Shown here: positions 52,190 to 63,575 of the stretch, piece by piece
How positions within the stretch are numbered: the stretch's first letter is position 1
Layout of the letters: each line of letters opens with the position of its first letter
DNA from: Podocnemis expansa
Lineage: Eukaryota; Chordata; Testudines; Podocnemididae
DNA: 64,000 nt
Direction: 5' to 3'
Assembly (NCBI GenBank): GCA_007922195.1
Contig: ML682227.1
Coordinates: 570,881 to 634,880 of the forward strand
Made by a program: the position numbers and the translations under genes
The notes under the pieces: model-generated
The model's database searches: none
Told to the model about the DNA's origin: nothing
Seen by the model: the letters and a program-made list of their open reading frames with translations, nothing else

Positions 52190-52845
52190 CCTTTACATTC
52201 CGTTAGACAAGGCTGCAGCCAGCTCATCAAGAGCTATCTGATCTAGCTACCACTATACGGGGACAGATTGCCACAGAGAGCAGATATGACTTACATTTGT
52301 TTTACAATTAAAATCAAATATTTTCAGTGGAGTTTTTGACAGGAAATCAAGTCAATCACGGTTGCCCTTGTGCTCACCAGCAATCTCAAAATAAAAAAGT
52401 GGAACACAGTCGCAATATGCACAACTGGCCCTTGATGACAGGTGATCTCCTACTGGTAATGGAAGATCTAACCTCCACGCTGACCACAACAGACTCGTAA
52501 CCTGTCACTGATACCATCCAATGAAGACAGAAGCTGAACACAAGAAGAGCATGACCCAGATATGTAACAGGAAGAATAACCCTGGAAAGTAGGAATGCTG
52601 AAATTCACTTATTGTAAGACTGAGTAGACAATCAAATAGACAGCAATTTACCACATGATACAATAGCAAAAAGTCCACTGTAGATTGGGGCTTCATGATT
52701 TGAGGTGTCATGTCACAGAACACAGACATGATAGTTGTTTATCAAGGGGCTCAGATAGTAATGCATCAGGAACATTGCATTTGTAGGAAAATGTTTAATA
52801 TTGGGGAATGGGCCAGGGCTACATTTCAGGATATATTATGGGGTT
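52190..52845. other. Unassigned DNA
   Basis: No recognisable gene or repeat between the CR1 end and the hAT element. Confidence 0.4.
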
Positions 52846-52853
52846 GCATTGGA

Positions 52854-54455
52854 CAGGGCTGTCCATAGGTGGGTGCAGGGCCCTGGGCGAATCATCCTCT
52901 GCGGGGCCCCCGTCCCACCCCAGGCACTGGGGGGGATGGGGCCGGCCGTCCCATGCCAGGGACCAGGTGAGCTGGCCAAAAGCAGAGGAACAGAAGTGCA
53001 GGGGCTGGTTTCTTAGCCACACTTAAGTCAGTGGTTGTCAAACTTTTTCCCTCAAGACCTAGCTCCAGACCCCTCTGCCATGTGACAACCTGCCACTGAA
53101 AGAAAGCAGCTACCACTAGAAAATTGAACAGTGACCATGGCTGGGAGGGGGCAGTTGGGGGGGGGGGGGGGGGCTACGGTCACTCATGGCTTTCATCCTT
53201 TTTCTTGAGGCTTCCATTGCATCTCTGAAATCTACACATCTAATTTGAGATCACCTACATGGAACATGCAAAGGGTGATCCCACATGCCATATTCCTATC
53301 TCAAATCAGGAAGTATGTCAAGTCTCTAAAATATCATGTAGTAACCTGGAGGGTGTGTGTGGGGGAGCTCCTTGCAAATGGTGCTGTGGGGGGGGGGGGA
53401 GATGACTGGCTGAAGAAATGAGATGGAAGTGCTGAGACAGAGGAAAGAGAAGACAGCCAATGCCAGGCTGGAAAGAAAGGTCCTGGAAGATCCTGTCTGC
53501 TGCTGAGCCGATCCAAGTCCCTCCAGTTTCTGGTCCCTTCTTCGGTGCCAAATCCCAGGAACTGAAGCAGCTCCTCTGGGATCCACTTTCATTTCATCTG
53601 CTCCCTGAGTTTCCATGAACACACAATTGTCCACAGTATTGTGAGTGGAGGGGTGCTAGTCCTCTCTGCTTGGCCTGGTGACCCCCCACAGTGTGTGTAA
53701 GGCAGCAACACAATGGGGCTATCCACCCCCCCCCCCCCTTCAGATTAGGATTTTATTATAACTTCTCCTTTCAGCAGATCCATTCCTGAATTGGATTTTA
53801 TTTTGTTACTTGGGCTTTCTAATTGTGAAGAAAAAAAATACCATACTTTCTAACAGAGGCTCCTACTAGAACAGGTTGTTTTTTCTCTTCTCTTTTTAAT
53901 TCTCTGGAGTTTTTATTAAAATCTACAGGTTATACTTTTTTTTTTCTTTTTTTGTAAGCAAGGGAATTCTCAACCCACTGAAAAAAGAGGCAAGTCCTAA
54001 TTTGCAAAAATAACTGCAATTCCCATATCCCAGAAATGGTGGAATAAGTGACTATTCACAGTTTTTTCTCTTTTCTTCATTGGGCCTATTGATTAAAAAA
54101 AAAAAAAAAGAAAAAGGTTGCTTGCCAGTGACTTCAGTCCTTTTCATATGAAAGAGAGAAGCCCAAAGAGATACTGACTCAAAGAGAGGAGGCATAGAGG
54201 TTGGCTGAACAACAGTTAGCACCACTGTTAGTCCTAATGACTCACCTTTGTTGTAGTGCTGATCTACGGCCTTAAGCAGCTTTCCCCGCAAGCTACTCCT
54301 CTAGCCTTACAGCAGAGCTGGCCCTGTGAACAGGTCTGCCACTTTTGGTCAGCTCGCTCAGTCCCTGGGATGGGGACGGGGGCAGTGGGGCAGCCCCCCC
54401 AAAGCACGGGGCCCTGGGCAGCTTCTCCTCTTGCCCTACTCTAAGGATGACCCTG
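52854..54455. mobile_element. hAT-type nonautonomous element, exact 8-bp duplication
   Basis: A 1.6-kb element flanked by identical octamers GCATTGGA (52,846-52,853 and 54,456-54,463). Ends are CAGGGCTGTCCATAGG and, in reverse complement, CAGGGTCATCCTTAGAG; GCAGGGCCCTGGGC and GCCCAGGGCCCCGTGC lie in inverted order just inside. It includes homopolymer G runs (53,157-53,173; 53,388-53,399) and no transposase. Confidence 0.88.
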
Positions 54456-54469
54456 GCATTGGATAAGCA

Positions 54470-55120
54470 GTAATTTTAAGCTCCTAATAAGTTTTGCTTA
54501 AGACAGGAGTTTTATTATGTTTTTGATATTGGGCAGTATGCAAACTTAACCTTGGGCAATTTATTAGAGCATTGCCTAGTATAATGCTTCTCTTTGTTTT
54601 CTTGCCATTTGGATAATGTCTACAGTTCACAAAGACATTTTTCCTTCTTTTTTTTCCCCTTGCCTTCAACATCATGCTGTTGCTTATCACCTCCTGTCCT
54701 CATGTGCACCCCTTTTGTGATTTCACATGCTCCTAAGAATTATTAACTCAGCAGTTTAATAGGAGTAAGGAATGGAATGCTTGTGCAGACTGGATATGGT
54801 CAGTAAACAGTAAACAAAGGTGTGGATAATTATATACCTTATATGCCTATTAATATTCATTATTTAAGTAATAATGTAACCAAATAAGGGTCTTTGGGAC
54901 AATGCCAATCATCTCTGTGTCATCATACTGGTTTGGATAAAAAGAGTTGGTAAACAACTCCACTTAGCTCACTGAAGACATCAAGGTGACTGATGAGCAG
55001 TGGGTAGTAAAGGGTTCGCATTCGACCCAATCCTCTTCCAGGACAACCTGTTTGCGTCTTCTTCCAACAGCATTCAGATCCAGACACCTTGTTTTTAATA
55101 TATTTGTTCCTCCTGAGCTT
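54470..55120. other. Unassigned AT-rich DNA
   Basis: No gene or repeat recognised. Confidence 0.4.
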
Positions 55121-55213
55121 TGAGCATCAGAATCAGAGAAGAGTAGGATTGGAAGGGACTTCAGCAAATCATTTAGTTGAATCCCCTGCCCACAGCAGAG
55201 CCAAACCAAACTA

Positions 55214-55797
55214 CCGTATATACTCATGTATAAGCCAATCCATTCATCAGCTGACACCCTCCCAATTCTGAGCCCAAAAAAGAGGCAAAAATGAGTGACC
55301 TGTTTATAAGTTGATGTCCCCTTTTAGCTTCAGCCCCAACCCCCCCATCTAGTGCGGCTGGCTTCCCCTGGAGTTCCTGATACACTCCCTAACCCCCAAA
55401 CCCCTGCCACTGCTTTCCTCCTATCCCCTGCCACTCTTTCTGCTCCCCCTGCTGTTTCCTGCTCTGTCCATTCCCCAGCTCTCTCTGTTGTGCCTGTTGT
55501 TCCTCTGTTTCCCAACACCCCTTCTGCTGCTTATCCCGGCCTCCCTGAACCCCAGCCCAACCCTCAGGCTGACTACCCCCCAAGGGTCTCCTTACTTGGC
55601 CGCTCCAGATGCCAGGGCCCCTCCCAACTCTAACGGCAGCCCCAGCTGACTGCCCAAGACGGCTGCCCCAGCCCTAGTGAGGCTCCAGGCTGGGGCATGG
55701 CCAGTGAAACTCCTGGGCTAGGGCTGTCTACAAGTGCCTGTTCTGAAGCCAATTTTCAGGCACAAAAATATCTCAGATTATACATGAGTATATATGG
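55214..55797. mobile_element. Tc1/mariner-like nonautonomous element (TA duplication)
   Basis: Ends CCGTATATACTCATGTATAA and, in reverse complement, CCATATATACTCATGTATAA, flanked by TA on both sides (55,212-55,213 and 55,798-55,799). The core is C-rich low complexity. The TA target and TIRs fit Tc1/mariner, but with no transposase the superfamily is inferred. Confidence 0.7.
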
Positions 55798-55905
55798 TAA
55801 ATCACCCCCCCCCAGGGCTTTGTCAAGCTTCACCTTAAAATCCTCTAAGGATGGAGATTCCCCACCTCCCTAGATAATCTACTCCAGTGGTTTACCACCC
55901 TCTTA

Positions 55906-56526
55906 GGGTGTGTTCACACAGGCTTCTTATTTCGAAACAACAGAGGTTGTTTCAAAATAAGAAACAGCATGTCCACATGACGTACTCCCATCTCGAAACA
56001 AGGGGTTCCCTTGTTTCAAAATGGGAGCCGTGTTTCAAAATGGCTTAAACAAACTGTTCTGAAACAACATTTGAGGGGTGTCCCCTGGCTGGCAGAGGGG
56101 GACTGCAGACCCCCACGGGGTGAGCTGCAACCAGTAAGGAGGCTCACCCCACAGGGGGCTGCAGAGGACTGCAGACCCTGGCAGGGTGAAGCGGAGCTGG
56201 GCGCCCCACCCCACTGGCTTTTTGCTGGCAGGGTGAGGCGCCTGGCTCGTCTTCACCCTGCGGGGTGAGACTCCGGGCTGCACTCACCCTGCCAGGGTCT
56301 GCAGCCCTCTGCAGACCCCTGTGGGGTGAGCCGCCAGCTCCTCTCACCCCGTGGGGGTCTGCAGCCCCCCCCCGAAGCAAAATAGGATGTCCACGCTGTG
56401 GACATGCTATTTCGTTTCCCTTAGTTTGAAGGTACTTTTTTGTCTTTAAAAATGAGGTGTTTTGAAATAACACATTATTTCGAAATGGCTTGTTTCGAAG
56501 CAAGCACTTTGTGTGTGAACATAGCT
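55906..56526. mobile_element. PIF/Harbinger MITE with TTA duplication
   Basis: A 621-bp element with ends GGGTGTGTTCACACAGGC and, in reverse complement, AGCTATGTTCACACACAAAG, flanked by TTA at 55,903-55,905 and 56,527-56,529, the classic PIF/Harbinger target. Interior arrays of TTTCGAAACAA/TTATTTCGAAAT words match those of the 16.28-20.22 kb element; the core is GC-rich. Confidence 0.88.
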
Positions 56527-57235
56527 TTAGTGATTTTTTTTCCTATTATGCAATCTACAGCTCCCTGAATGCAACTTGGGAACACTGCTGCTACTTCTTT
56601 CTTTTACTGCCATTGAGTACACCCTATTTTCATCTTCCCTGGAGTCCCTTTTCAGGTGGTTAGAGGCTGCTGTCAAATCCTGACCCAATTCTTCTCTTCT
56701 GCAGTCTAAAACTTGGTTTCCTCAGCCTATTCTCATAAATCATGATCTCCAGCTCTCTAATCAATTTTCTTGCCTTTCACTGGTATCTTTCCTGTAATGA
56801 GGGCCCAAACCTTGACACAGTACTCCAAATAAGTCCTCACCAGTGCTGAATAGAAAGGAATAGTCGCTTCCTTCAATCTGCTGGCAACTTTCCTGCTAAC
56901 ACAGCCCAATATACAATTAGGCTTTTTGGAAACAAGGGCACCCTTGTGCCTCATTCAGCATCTTATCCACTGTAACTGCCAGTCCTTTTCTGCAGAACAT
57001 GAGATTCTTTAGTCCCGGGTGCAGGAATCTGTACTTGTCCTTGTTGAATCTCATCAGATTTCTTTTGATCAAATCCTCTAATCTTTTTTGCTTAGGCCTC
57101 TAATCTTTCATCCTATCCAGCATATTTACCTCCAGCATATTTACCACTCCTTCCAGCTTTGTATCATGTGCATATTTACTGAGGGTGCAATTATTAATAA
57201 AGATGTTGAACAAAACAAGTCCCACTACCGACTCT

Positions 57236-57660
57236 TGTTATTGGCAACCAGGAGCATTGCTGCCCTGGGGAAAGATCCAGGGCACAGCCCAGGATGGGAC
57301 CCTGTCCTTGGGCCACGGGCCCTGCCCCCTGTGACCCCAAGTCTCCTGCTGCCGCTAGCCTGGCCCCAGATCCCTGGCCAGGAGTGGGGGCCTGGGCCAG
57401 GAGAGGTGAGCATTGCCACAGGCTGCCTGGCCTGATTTCCCAGTGGGGGACCAGGCTGGGAGTGGCAGGCGCTGCTGTGGCTGGGAGAGGCAGGCGCCGC
57501 CAGCGGCTGGCCCCGGATCTCCAGCCAGGGAGGGGGACGGGAGAGGCATGGGCTGCCCCAGACATTCAGGGCACTGGCGGTGGGATTTGGGGTATGTGTC
57601 CCAGGTGTCAGTGACACCCCTGTTGGCAGCCACTGGGACACTGAGTACAGAAACTGTTTT
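57236..57660. repeat. GC-rich low-complexity segment
   Basis: GC-rich block beginning near GGCAACCAGGAGCATTGCTG and ending near 57,660. It overlaps open frames on both strands with no domain. It may be a transposon core; ends were not found. Confidence 0.35.
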
Positions 57661-58695
57661 GAAATAAATTGCATTAAACCTCCAATGAAGAATGGGTACC
57701 TAAAAAGCAATATAAACCTCTCTAAAATCTTTCTTCTGCTTCACCCGTTAACTCATTCTACCAGGAAGAACTTAACATAGAAGCATGCTGAAATACGGTT
57801 TGAAATTTAACTAATCCAGGAAGTATGCACCAACAGTAAGCTGACCTCACTGAAAATGCCATCACAAGCAGACTCCTATTTAAAGCTCAAAACTGGTAGT
57901 GTGATTACCTCATCTGCTATCAACCTTTACAGCATCACACAAGGGTGTCAAGAGGCTTTTCTTCATTCACGGGCTTTGAGACTGGTTTGTGAAAGGTGCC
58001 ATAGAAGTATAATTTATCTGGAGTTATAAAAGACATCTGTCCAAAAATCAAGGTATGTGTGTAATACATGAATATGCACAACACTCAAATGTCCCACTAT
58101 CAGTAATCAATACTTTTTCTAACCCTCCATAGGATTTCCTGACATTCACAAGTCCCTTTGGAAGGGCTTATGGTATACAGGGGTAACATATTCTATGAGG
58201 AACATTTTAAGAGGCTATGTGTTGTTTACCTAAAAAGTCCCATGGAGGTCTTTAGGTGTAAGACCAAGTAGAACTCACAGCAGAAATCTTAATTGTTATC
58301 CTCATCTTCCTCTGCATAACTACAAGGTTTATTCTTTTCATAGTGCTGTAGAGGAAAACTTTATGTATGTAAGTAAAACTTTATGTAAAAGCCAGCTTTG
58401 GGCCTGTTAGGCCTTAAACTTTGGTAAAGAGAATGTATGTAAGAAAGTTTTTTTATGTGCTGATGGGAAGGATGAGAAGGGAAAACAGATGTCTGGGAAA
58501 CAATCTTGGCTGCTGTTTTAGTTGATAACTGAAGGTTGTAAATCTGAAACAATGTAGACTTGAAAGACGGAATGTTTTGGGAAAGGAGCTGAATCTGCTG
58601 TTACTTTGACCCAGCTGGTCTGTAAATCTTTTTGTAGCCATTTAAAGTAGCCAGTTAATGAACAGATGTATCATATGCTAACTGCCTATACTATC
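57661..58695. other. Unassigned DNA
   Basis: AT-rich with no recognisable feature. Confidence 0.4.
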
Positions 58696-58703
58696 CTATA
58701 AAT

Positions 58704-60083
58704 CAGGGGTCTCAAACTCAAAGCACCTTGAGAGCCGCATGAGGACTAGGATATTGGCCCAAGGGCCGCACCACTGAAACCTTTTCATACAATGTGGAGG
58801 TACAGTAAAAAATGAAGAATAATATAGTATGTTAATAAAAGTCAGTGTATTAGCTTTTTTGAAACTGTAACATGAAGTCTGTGCTAATGTTGACAGTCTT
58901 TCCAAAGCCAAAACACACATTTCCTTTTAGAATTGCTTCCATTCAAGATGGCAAAAATCATCAAAAAGACAAAAGAGTAAACAGACTTAAAAGTTTACAT
59001 TATAAATCAGTGGTTACCAATCTTTTCTGGTTTGAGGGTTTTTCAAACCCTGCAAGACCACTGGTTAATTTAATTAAAATCAAATTAAAATTTAATTAAT
59101 TGCAGTTTGTTTTATTAAAATTGAATTAAATTTAATTGAAATTAAGTTTTTATAAAGGTTTTAGTTTTTTAAATAAAATTAAATTGTTTTAGAAGATTTT
59201 TGGTTTTTTGTTTTTTTTTTAAAGAGGAGGCTACATGCATCCCCAAGCCAGGAGTGGGGGAGAGCAGCCACATCACAGGATGGGCTGCAAACAGGTTGGT
59301 CAGAGCCCTCCACAGGACAGTAAATAAGCAGCCCCCTGCCTGGCCCTGGGGGCAGCACTGGGACCAGTGGTGAAGGAAACACCCTCCCCACCACCTGCTC
59401 AAATTTGGCCATGCTAGGGCTGGCAGAGGGGGAAACACCCCCCGCCTGCCTGCCCACTTGAATTTAGCTCCAGTGCGGCTGGCATAGGGGAAAACATTCC
59501 TTGCCTGCCAGAGTTTAGCAGCACTGGGGTTGGCAGAAGGGAAAACAACCCTCACCCACCTGCCCACTTGAATTCGGCTGAGTGGGGCCTGCAGAGTAGA
59601 AAACATCCCCTGCCTGCCAGAATTTAGCAGCACTGGGGTGAGGGGACGAAAAAACACTACCCCACCTTCCTGGGGGGAAACACCCCCTGCCTGTGCCGGG
59701 ACCGGCAGCGGGGAAAGCCCTGGGGGCCGTGCTGTGGCTAGTGGTGGGGCTTTCTGGTGCTTCCCCAGAATGAAGCCCCCTGTGAACTGTCCCCACAGTA
59801 TCAGGCTGCCCTGCTTTAAGCCCCCCCGCCACTGACTGCTCAGCCTGCTTCAGCTGCTTGATCAGCTGCTGCATGTGAATAGGGCAGCTAAGGACCCAGG
59901 CAGCAGTTCAGCTCCTCCCTGTCAGTGGCTGATAACGCAGAGGGTAGGTGAAGCTGCTTGGTCTCCATCTGCAGAGAGGCTCAGCATTTGAAAACTCCAA
60001 GGTTGGAAAGGTGGGAGCCCCAGGATTCTGGGGGTTATCAGGGTGCGCATGCAGCCCACAGGCCGCGTGTTTGAGACCCCCTA
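58704..60083. mobile_element. hAT-type nonautonomous element, exact 8-bp duplication
   Basis: A 1.38-kb element flanked by identical CTATAAAT (58,696-58,703 and 60,084-60,091). Ends CAGGGGTCTCAAACTC and, in reverse complement, TAGGGGGTCTCAAACAC. The interior includes an AAATTAAATT-rich part (59,060-59,190) and a GC-rich part with a repeated unit (GGCAGAGGGGAAACA-like, about 59,400-59,700). Same family as 28,096-28,283. Confidence 0.9.
59400..59700. repeat. Degenerate tandem repeat inside a hAT element
   Basis: A unit of about 60 bp recurs four to five times. Each contains TTTAGCAGCACTGGGGTTGG- or TTGAATTTAGCTCCAGTGCG-type words, then GCAGAGGGGAAAACA and CCTGCCTGCC. This explains the long minus-strand open frame at 59,169-59,657 with its internally repetitive protein. 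Confidence 0.6.
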
Positions 60084-60244
60084 CTATAAATACTACTGGA
60101 ATCTGGCCTGTGATCAGAGTTCACTTGATCATTAGGAGAACACTTTGCTGTACCTATTGATTGTCTCTCCTTCAATTGCAGAGCAATAAACAAGTGGCTT
60201 GCTTAAACCAACCAAATGATTCAGTAATTTCTACAACAGTGCCA

Positions 60245-60400
60245 ATTTCCAAAGGGGTAGCTGTGTTAATCTAGTCCAGCAAAAAACAACAAGGAGTTTG
60301 GTGGCACTTTTAAAGCATCTGATCAAGTGGGATTTTTTCCCGCCCATGTGATAAATAAATTTGTTAGTCTTTAAAAGTTCTACCAGACTCTTTGTCTGTT
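60245..60400. mobile_element. Foldback-family copy, truncated
   Basis: Left tip (AAAGGGGTAGCTGTGTTAAT, AACAAGGAGTTTGGTGGCAC) and right tip (TTTGTTAGTCTTTAAAAG) with most of the arms and the interior deleted. Confidence 0.6.
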
Positions 60401-60980
60401 CATAATAACCCACTCCTTTCAGAAATCCAACTGCAGTATTTGACCCTGATATCTATTGCCTGTAAGTGCCAGGGATGTTAGAGACTCTTTTAAAACCATA
60501 ATCATATGGAATTGGATTCTAGAAGGGTTTTTTTACAGCCCCATACTACACAAAATGGGTAAGAGGCTGAAGGAACTGAATTATGAGGGAATGATTCAAA
60601 GCGAAACAGTGACCAAGGGCCCAGGGAGCTACAAAAATCTTGTAAACATCTCTGAAGAGTAAAAAGAGGAAGGTCATCAAAGGGTTATCCAGTAATGAGG
60701 AGTAAGTGTAAGGAAAACAAAGAGAGTATCACGAACTGTTTCACAATAAGAAATATTAGAAGGTCATATGTCCTCCCAAATAGTAGTGGCAATCATCACT
60801 TGAATCATTTAAAATGAATCAGATAAAGCCTTGGAGAACATACTTCATGTAACAGCTATGTAGTGAGTCCTCAGGGACTGACAATAGGTAGTCACATAAG
60901 TCTCAGGTCTAATTTCTGTAGCCCTATTTTTTGTCTGAAGTTATTTAACTTTTTCAGCTGATACACACTTCAGAACGGGT
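60401..60980. other. Unassigned DNA
   Basis: No recognisable gene or repeat. Confidence 0.4.
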
Positions 60981-61312
60981 GATTACTCACAAGTAACTAT
61001 CCTTCGAGATGGACTGCTCACGTACATTCAGTTACAGGTATCTACGTGCCGCAGCACATGGCAGCTCAGAAAGTCTTTATCATTAGCCTGTCAGGTCAGG
61101 GCGCACAGCCAATGCCCCCTCCATGCCATGACCACGGCTATATAGGTGACCATCACCCTGACCCTCCCAGTCCCATTTATCTTTGCCAGCATTAGTGGGG
61201 ACGGTGGGAGGGACCTGAATGTACCTGAGCAGCCCATCTTGAAGAAGGACGGTTACTGGTGAGTAAACAACCGTTCTCCTTCGAGCGCTGCTCACATCAT
61301 TCAGTTAAAGGT
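60981..61312. repeat. DIRS terminal repeats, inverted and direct
   Basis: Three related 50-bp words occur. The word at 60,981-61,040 (GATTACTCACAAGTAACTAT, CCTTCGAGATGGACTGCTCA) is inverted at 61,213-61,266 (GAGCAGCCCATCTTGAAGAA, GGACGGTTACTGGTGAGTAA) and repeated directly at 61,260-61,312 (CCTTCGAGCGCTGCTCACAT). Such split or inverted repeats are the replication and integration sites of DIRS elements. Confidence 0.7.
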
Positions 61313-61396
61313 GACTGCTAGCTGCATCCAAGGATGGTGGGAGGAGTTATGGTCCACCCACACTGAGTACAGCTGTGCCCTCAGCAGCATCATCTC

Positions 61397-62267
61397 TCAC
61401 CTGTTGGGCAATGATGTGAAGGTACAAATCGATGACCATGTAGCGGCCCTGCAGATCTCTTGGATCGGGACCTTGGTGAGGAAGGCCGTGGAAGACACCT
61501 GAGCTCTGGTAGAATGGGCTCTCACAATCGCTGGGAGAGGCATGTTTGACCTTCTGTAGCAGTCTTTAATGCAGTTGATAATCCATTTGGAGATGCATTG
61601 GGAGGATACCGGGGAGCCTCTCATGCATTCAGTGACTGCCACAAAAAATTGGGAGGTCTTGCAGAAAGATCATGTGTGCTCAATATAGATAAGGAATGCT
61701 CTCCTCACATCCAGGGTGTGCCACCGCTTCTGGTTCTCTGTCACCTGAGGGTCTGGATAGAAGACTGGCAGGCAGATTTCTTGATTCATGTGGAAGGGAG
61801 TGGCAACCTTGGGCAAGAACGAGGGGTGGTGATGCAGGACAACCTTGTCTGGGAAGAAAACTGTATATGGAGGTTCAGAGGATAGGGCTTGTAACTCTGA
61901 GACCCTTCTGGCTGAGGTAGTTGCTTCTAGAAAGGCCACCTTCCAGGACAATACGAGCAGGGTGGATGAGTCCAAGGGCTCATAAGGTGGTTCTGACACA
62001 GCCCGCAGCACAACATACAAATCCCACTGTGGAGTGGGTTTACAGGTGTGGGGAAAAAGTTTTTCCACCCCTTTCAGGAATCTATGGCAGATGGGGTGTG
62101 AAAAGAGTGGAGCCCCATCTACTTTTTGGTGAAAGGACAAGATAGGACAGAGATAGGCCTTTTTCTCTTAGGTAAAGAAGGTAATCTAAAGTTGCCTGAA
62201 TTGGTGCAGAGGTAGGGTCTATGTCTTTGTCATGGCACCAAGTGGAAAAGTGATTCCATTTTGCCAT
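61397..62267 (-). pseudogene. DIRS tyrosine recombinase, broken
   Basis: The N-terminal SAM-like part is in one frame (62,267-62,130: KWNHFSTWCHDKDIDPTSAP, YLLYLREKG). After a frameshift the catalytic core continues at 62,140-61,670 (WDLYVVLRAV, TSARRVSELQAL with the catalytic Arg), meets a TGA at 61,672-61,670, then continues in the same frame to 61,397 (PAIVRAHSTRAQVSS with the H-x-x-R pair, EICRAATWSS). The catalytic Tyr, expected just after TF, is not visible because the frame ends. Inactive. Confidence 0.82.
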
Positions 62268-63575
62268 GTAGGTGGACCTGGGGGAAGGTTTCCTGCTACC
62301 AACCAGGACCTTTTAAACCCTATCTGAGCAGCATCTCTCCTGCTCACTGAGCCAGAGAACATCCAGGCTGTCAGGTGCAGGAGGCCCGCGTTTGGGTGCC
62401 GAAGGCGTCCCAAGTCCTGTGTCAGGAGGTCCACCCACTGTGGGAGGTGGAGCAGGGTCCTCACGGACATGTCCTGTAGGAGGGGAAACCAGTGTTGTCT
62501 GTGCCAGTCTGGGGCTATCAGAATGATGTGCGCCTCGTCCGCGAGGACCTTCAGGAGCACCTGGTGGATCAAGGGGATTGGAGGGAAGGCATACATTAGG
62601 GCCCCCGAACAATTGAGGAGGAAGGCATTGCTGAGAGAAGCTTTCTCCCGACCTCGGAGGGAGCAGAACCGGGGGCATTTGCGGTTCTGCTCCGTGAAGA
62701 GGTCGATCTGAGGCGTTCCCCATCTGTTTGTCAGGAGGGAGAAAACCTCATTGTGGAGGGACCACTTGTGATTCGCCAGGGGTTTCCTGCTGAGTGAGTC
62801 TACTATACCGTTCTCTACCGTGGGTAGGGGGGAGGCAGTTGGCGCAAAGTGATAGTCTATCGCTAGTTGCCAGAGCTTGGTCGCTTCCTCGCATAGCGCC
62901 GAGGAGTGGACTCCCCCTTGATGGTTTGTGTAGAACATGAGTGTTGTATTGTCTGAGAGGATCTGGACCACCCTGCCCTGGATCTGGTCTAGGAAGGTCA
63001 TGCAGGCCAGTCTGATAGCCCTGAGCTCCTTCATATTTATGTGGAGGAGACTGTCCTCGGGATTCCAAACGCCTTGCATGGAGAGGCCCCCGGACAGGTG
63101 GGCTCCCCAGCCTGAGTCAGACGCATCTGTTATCAGGGTCACTGAGGGCTTGGACTTCCTGAACAAAATTTCCCTCCATCGCGAAGTTGGGGTCCCTCCA
63201 GATTTGGAGGGACTCCAGGGCATATTGAGGGACTAAGAGTACCTTGTCCAGACGATCCCTTTCTGGTCGGAAGCTTGCGGCGAACCAGAGCTGGAACGAT
63301 CTCATCCGCAAGCAGGTTGTTCGGATTACCGACGTGGCTGCTGCCATGTGTCCCAAGAGCTGCATGCATCTGCATGCTGTGGTCAGCCTGGATACCTGGA
63401 GCTCCATGATGATGGACCGAAATCTTGACAGGGGCAAGGACGCGGTGCCCTGTCTGGCGTTTAAACATGTCCCGATGAACTCTATGTCCTGAGTGGGGCA
63501 AAGCTTGGACTTCTCTAAGTTTATGCGGAAGCCCAGGAACTCGCAGTTACTTTGTAGCTCTGTGTTCTTGGAGAA
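62219..63575 (-). pseudogene. DIRS reverse transcriptase tail and RNase H
   Basis: On the minus strand, 63,575-63,230 gives the thumb of the reverse transcriptase (INLEKSKLCP-like frame, PLSRFRSIIMELQVSRLT, LLGHMAAATSVI), with a frame change near 63,150-63,230. The open frame 63,223-62,219 (334 codons) then carries RNase H: TLITDASDSGWGAHL (Asp), INMKELRAI (Glu), ILSDNTTLMFY (Asp) and GIVDSLSRKP (Asp), followed by the conserved linker with IDLFTEQNRKCPRF and AHIILIAPDWHRQHWFP. RNase H removes the RNA strand after copying. All four acidic positions are present in one long frame, so this part is well preserved. Confidence 0.85.

Larger units (their letters stand above)
55125..57230 (-). mobile_element. 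Antisense CR1-type LINE with two nested transposons
   Basis: The 3' end lies at the low coordinate (AGAATCAGAGAAGAGTAGGA, TTGGAAGGGACTTC). Reading on the minus strand, a reverse-transcriptase C-terminal segment is visible at 56,757-56,954 (KKPNCILGCVSRKVASRLKE, YSALVRTYLEYCVKVWAL). The host sequence resumes across each of the two insertions (55,214-55,797 and 55,906-56,526) without loss. A different CR1 subfamily from the 48.7-kb copy. Confidence 0.7.
60981..63575 (-). mobile_element. DIRS-type retrotransposon, 5'-truncated
   Basis: The minus strand carries, in order, the end of a reverse transcriptase, RNase H and a tyrosine recombinase, the arrangement of DIRS elements, which integrate by recombinase rather than DDE integrase. 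The 3' side (60,981-61,312) has inverted and direct copies of a 50-bp word (see separate entry). The RT catalytic part is missing, cut off near 63,575. Confidence 0.85.

Noticed and set aside
59169..59657. A 162-codon repetitive minus-strand frame
   Set aside because: Produced by the tandem array within a hAT element with exact target duplications.
61083..61295. Open frame between the DIRS repeats
   Set aside because: It is terminal noncoding repeat sequence of the DIRS element.
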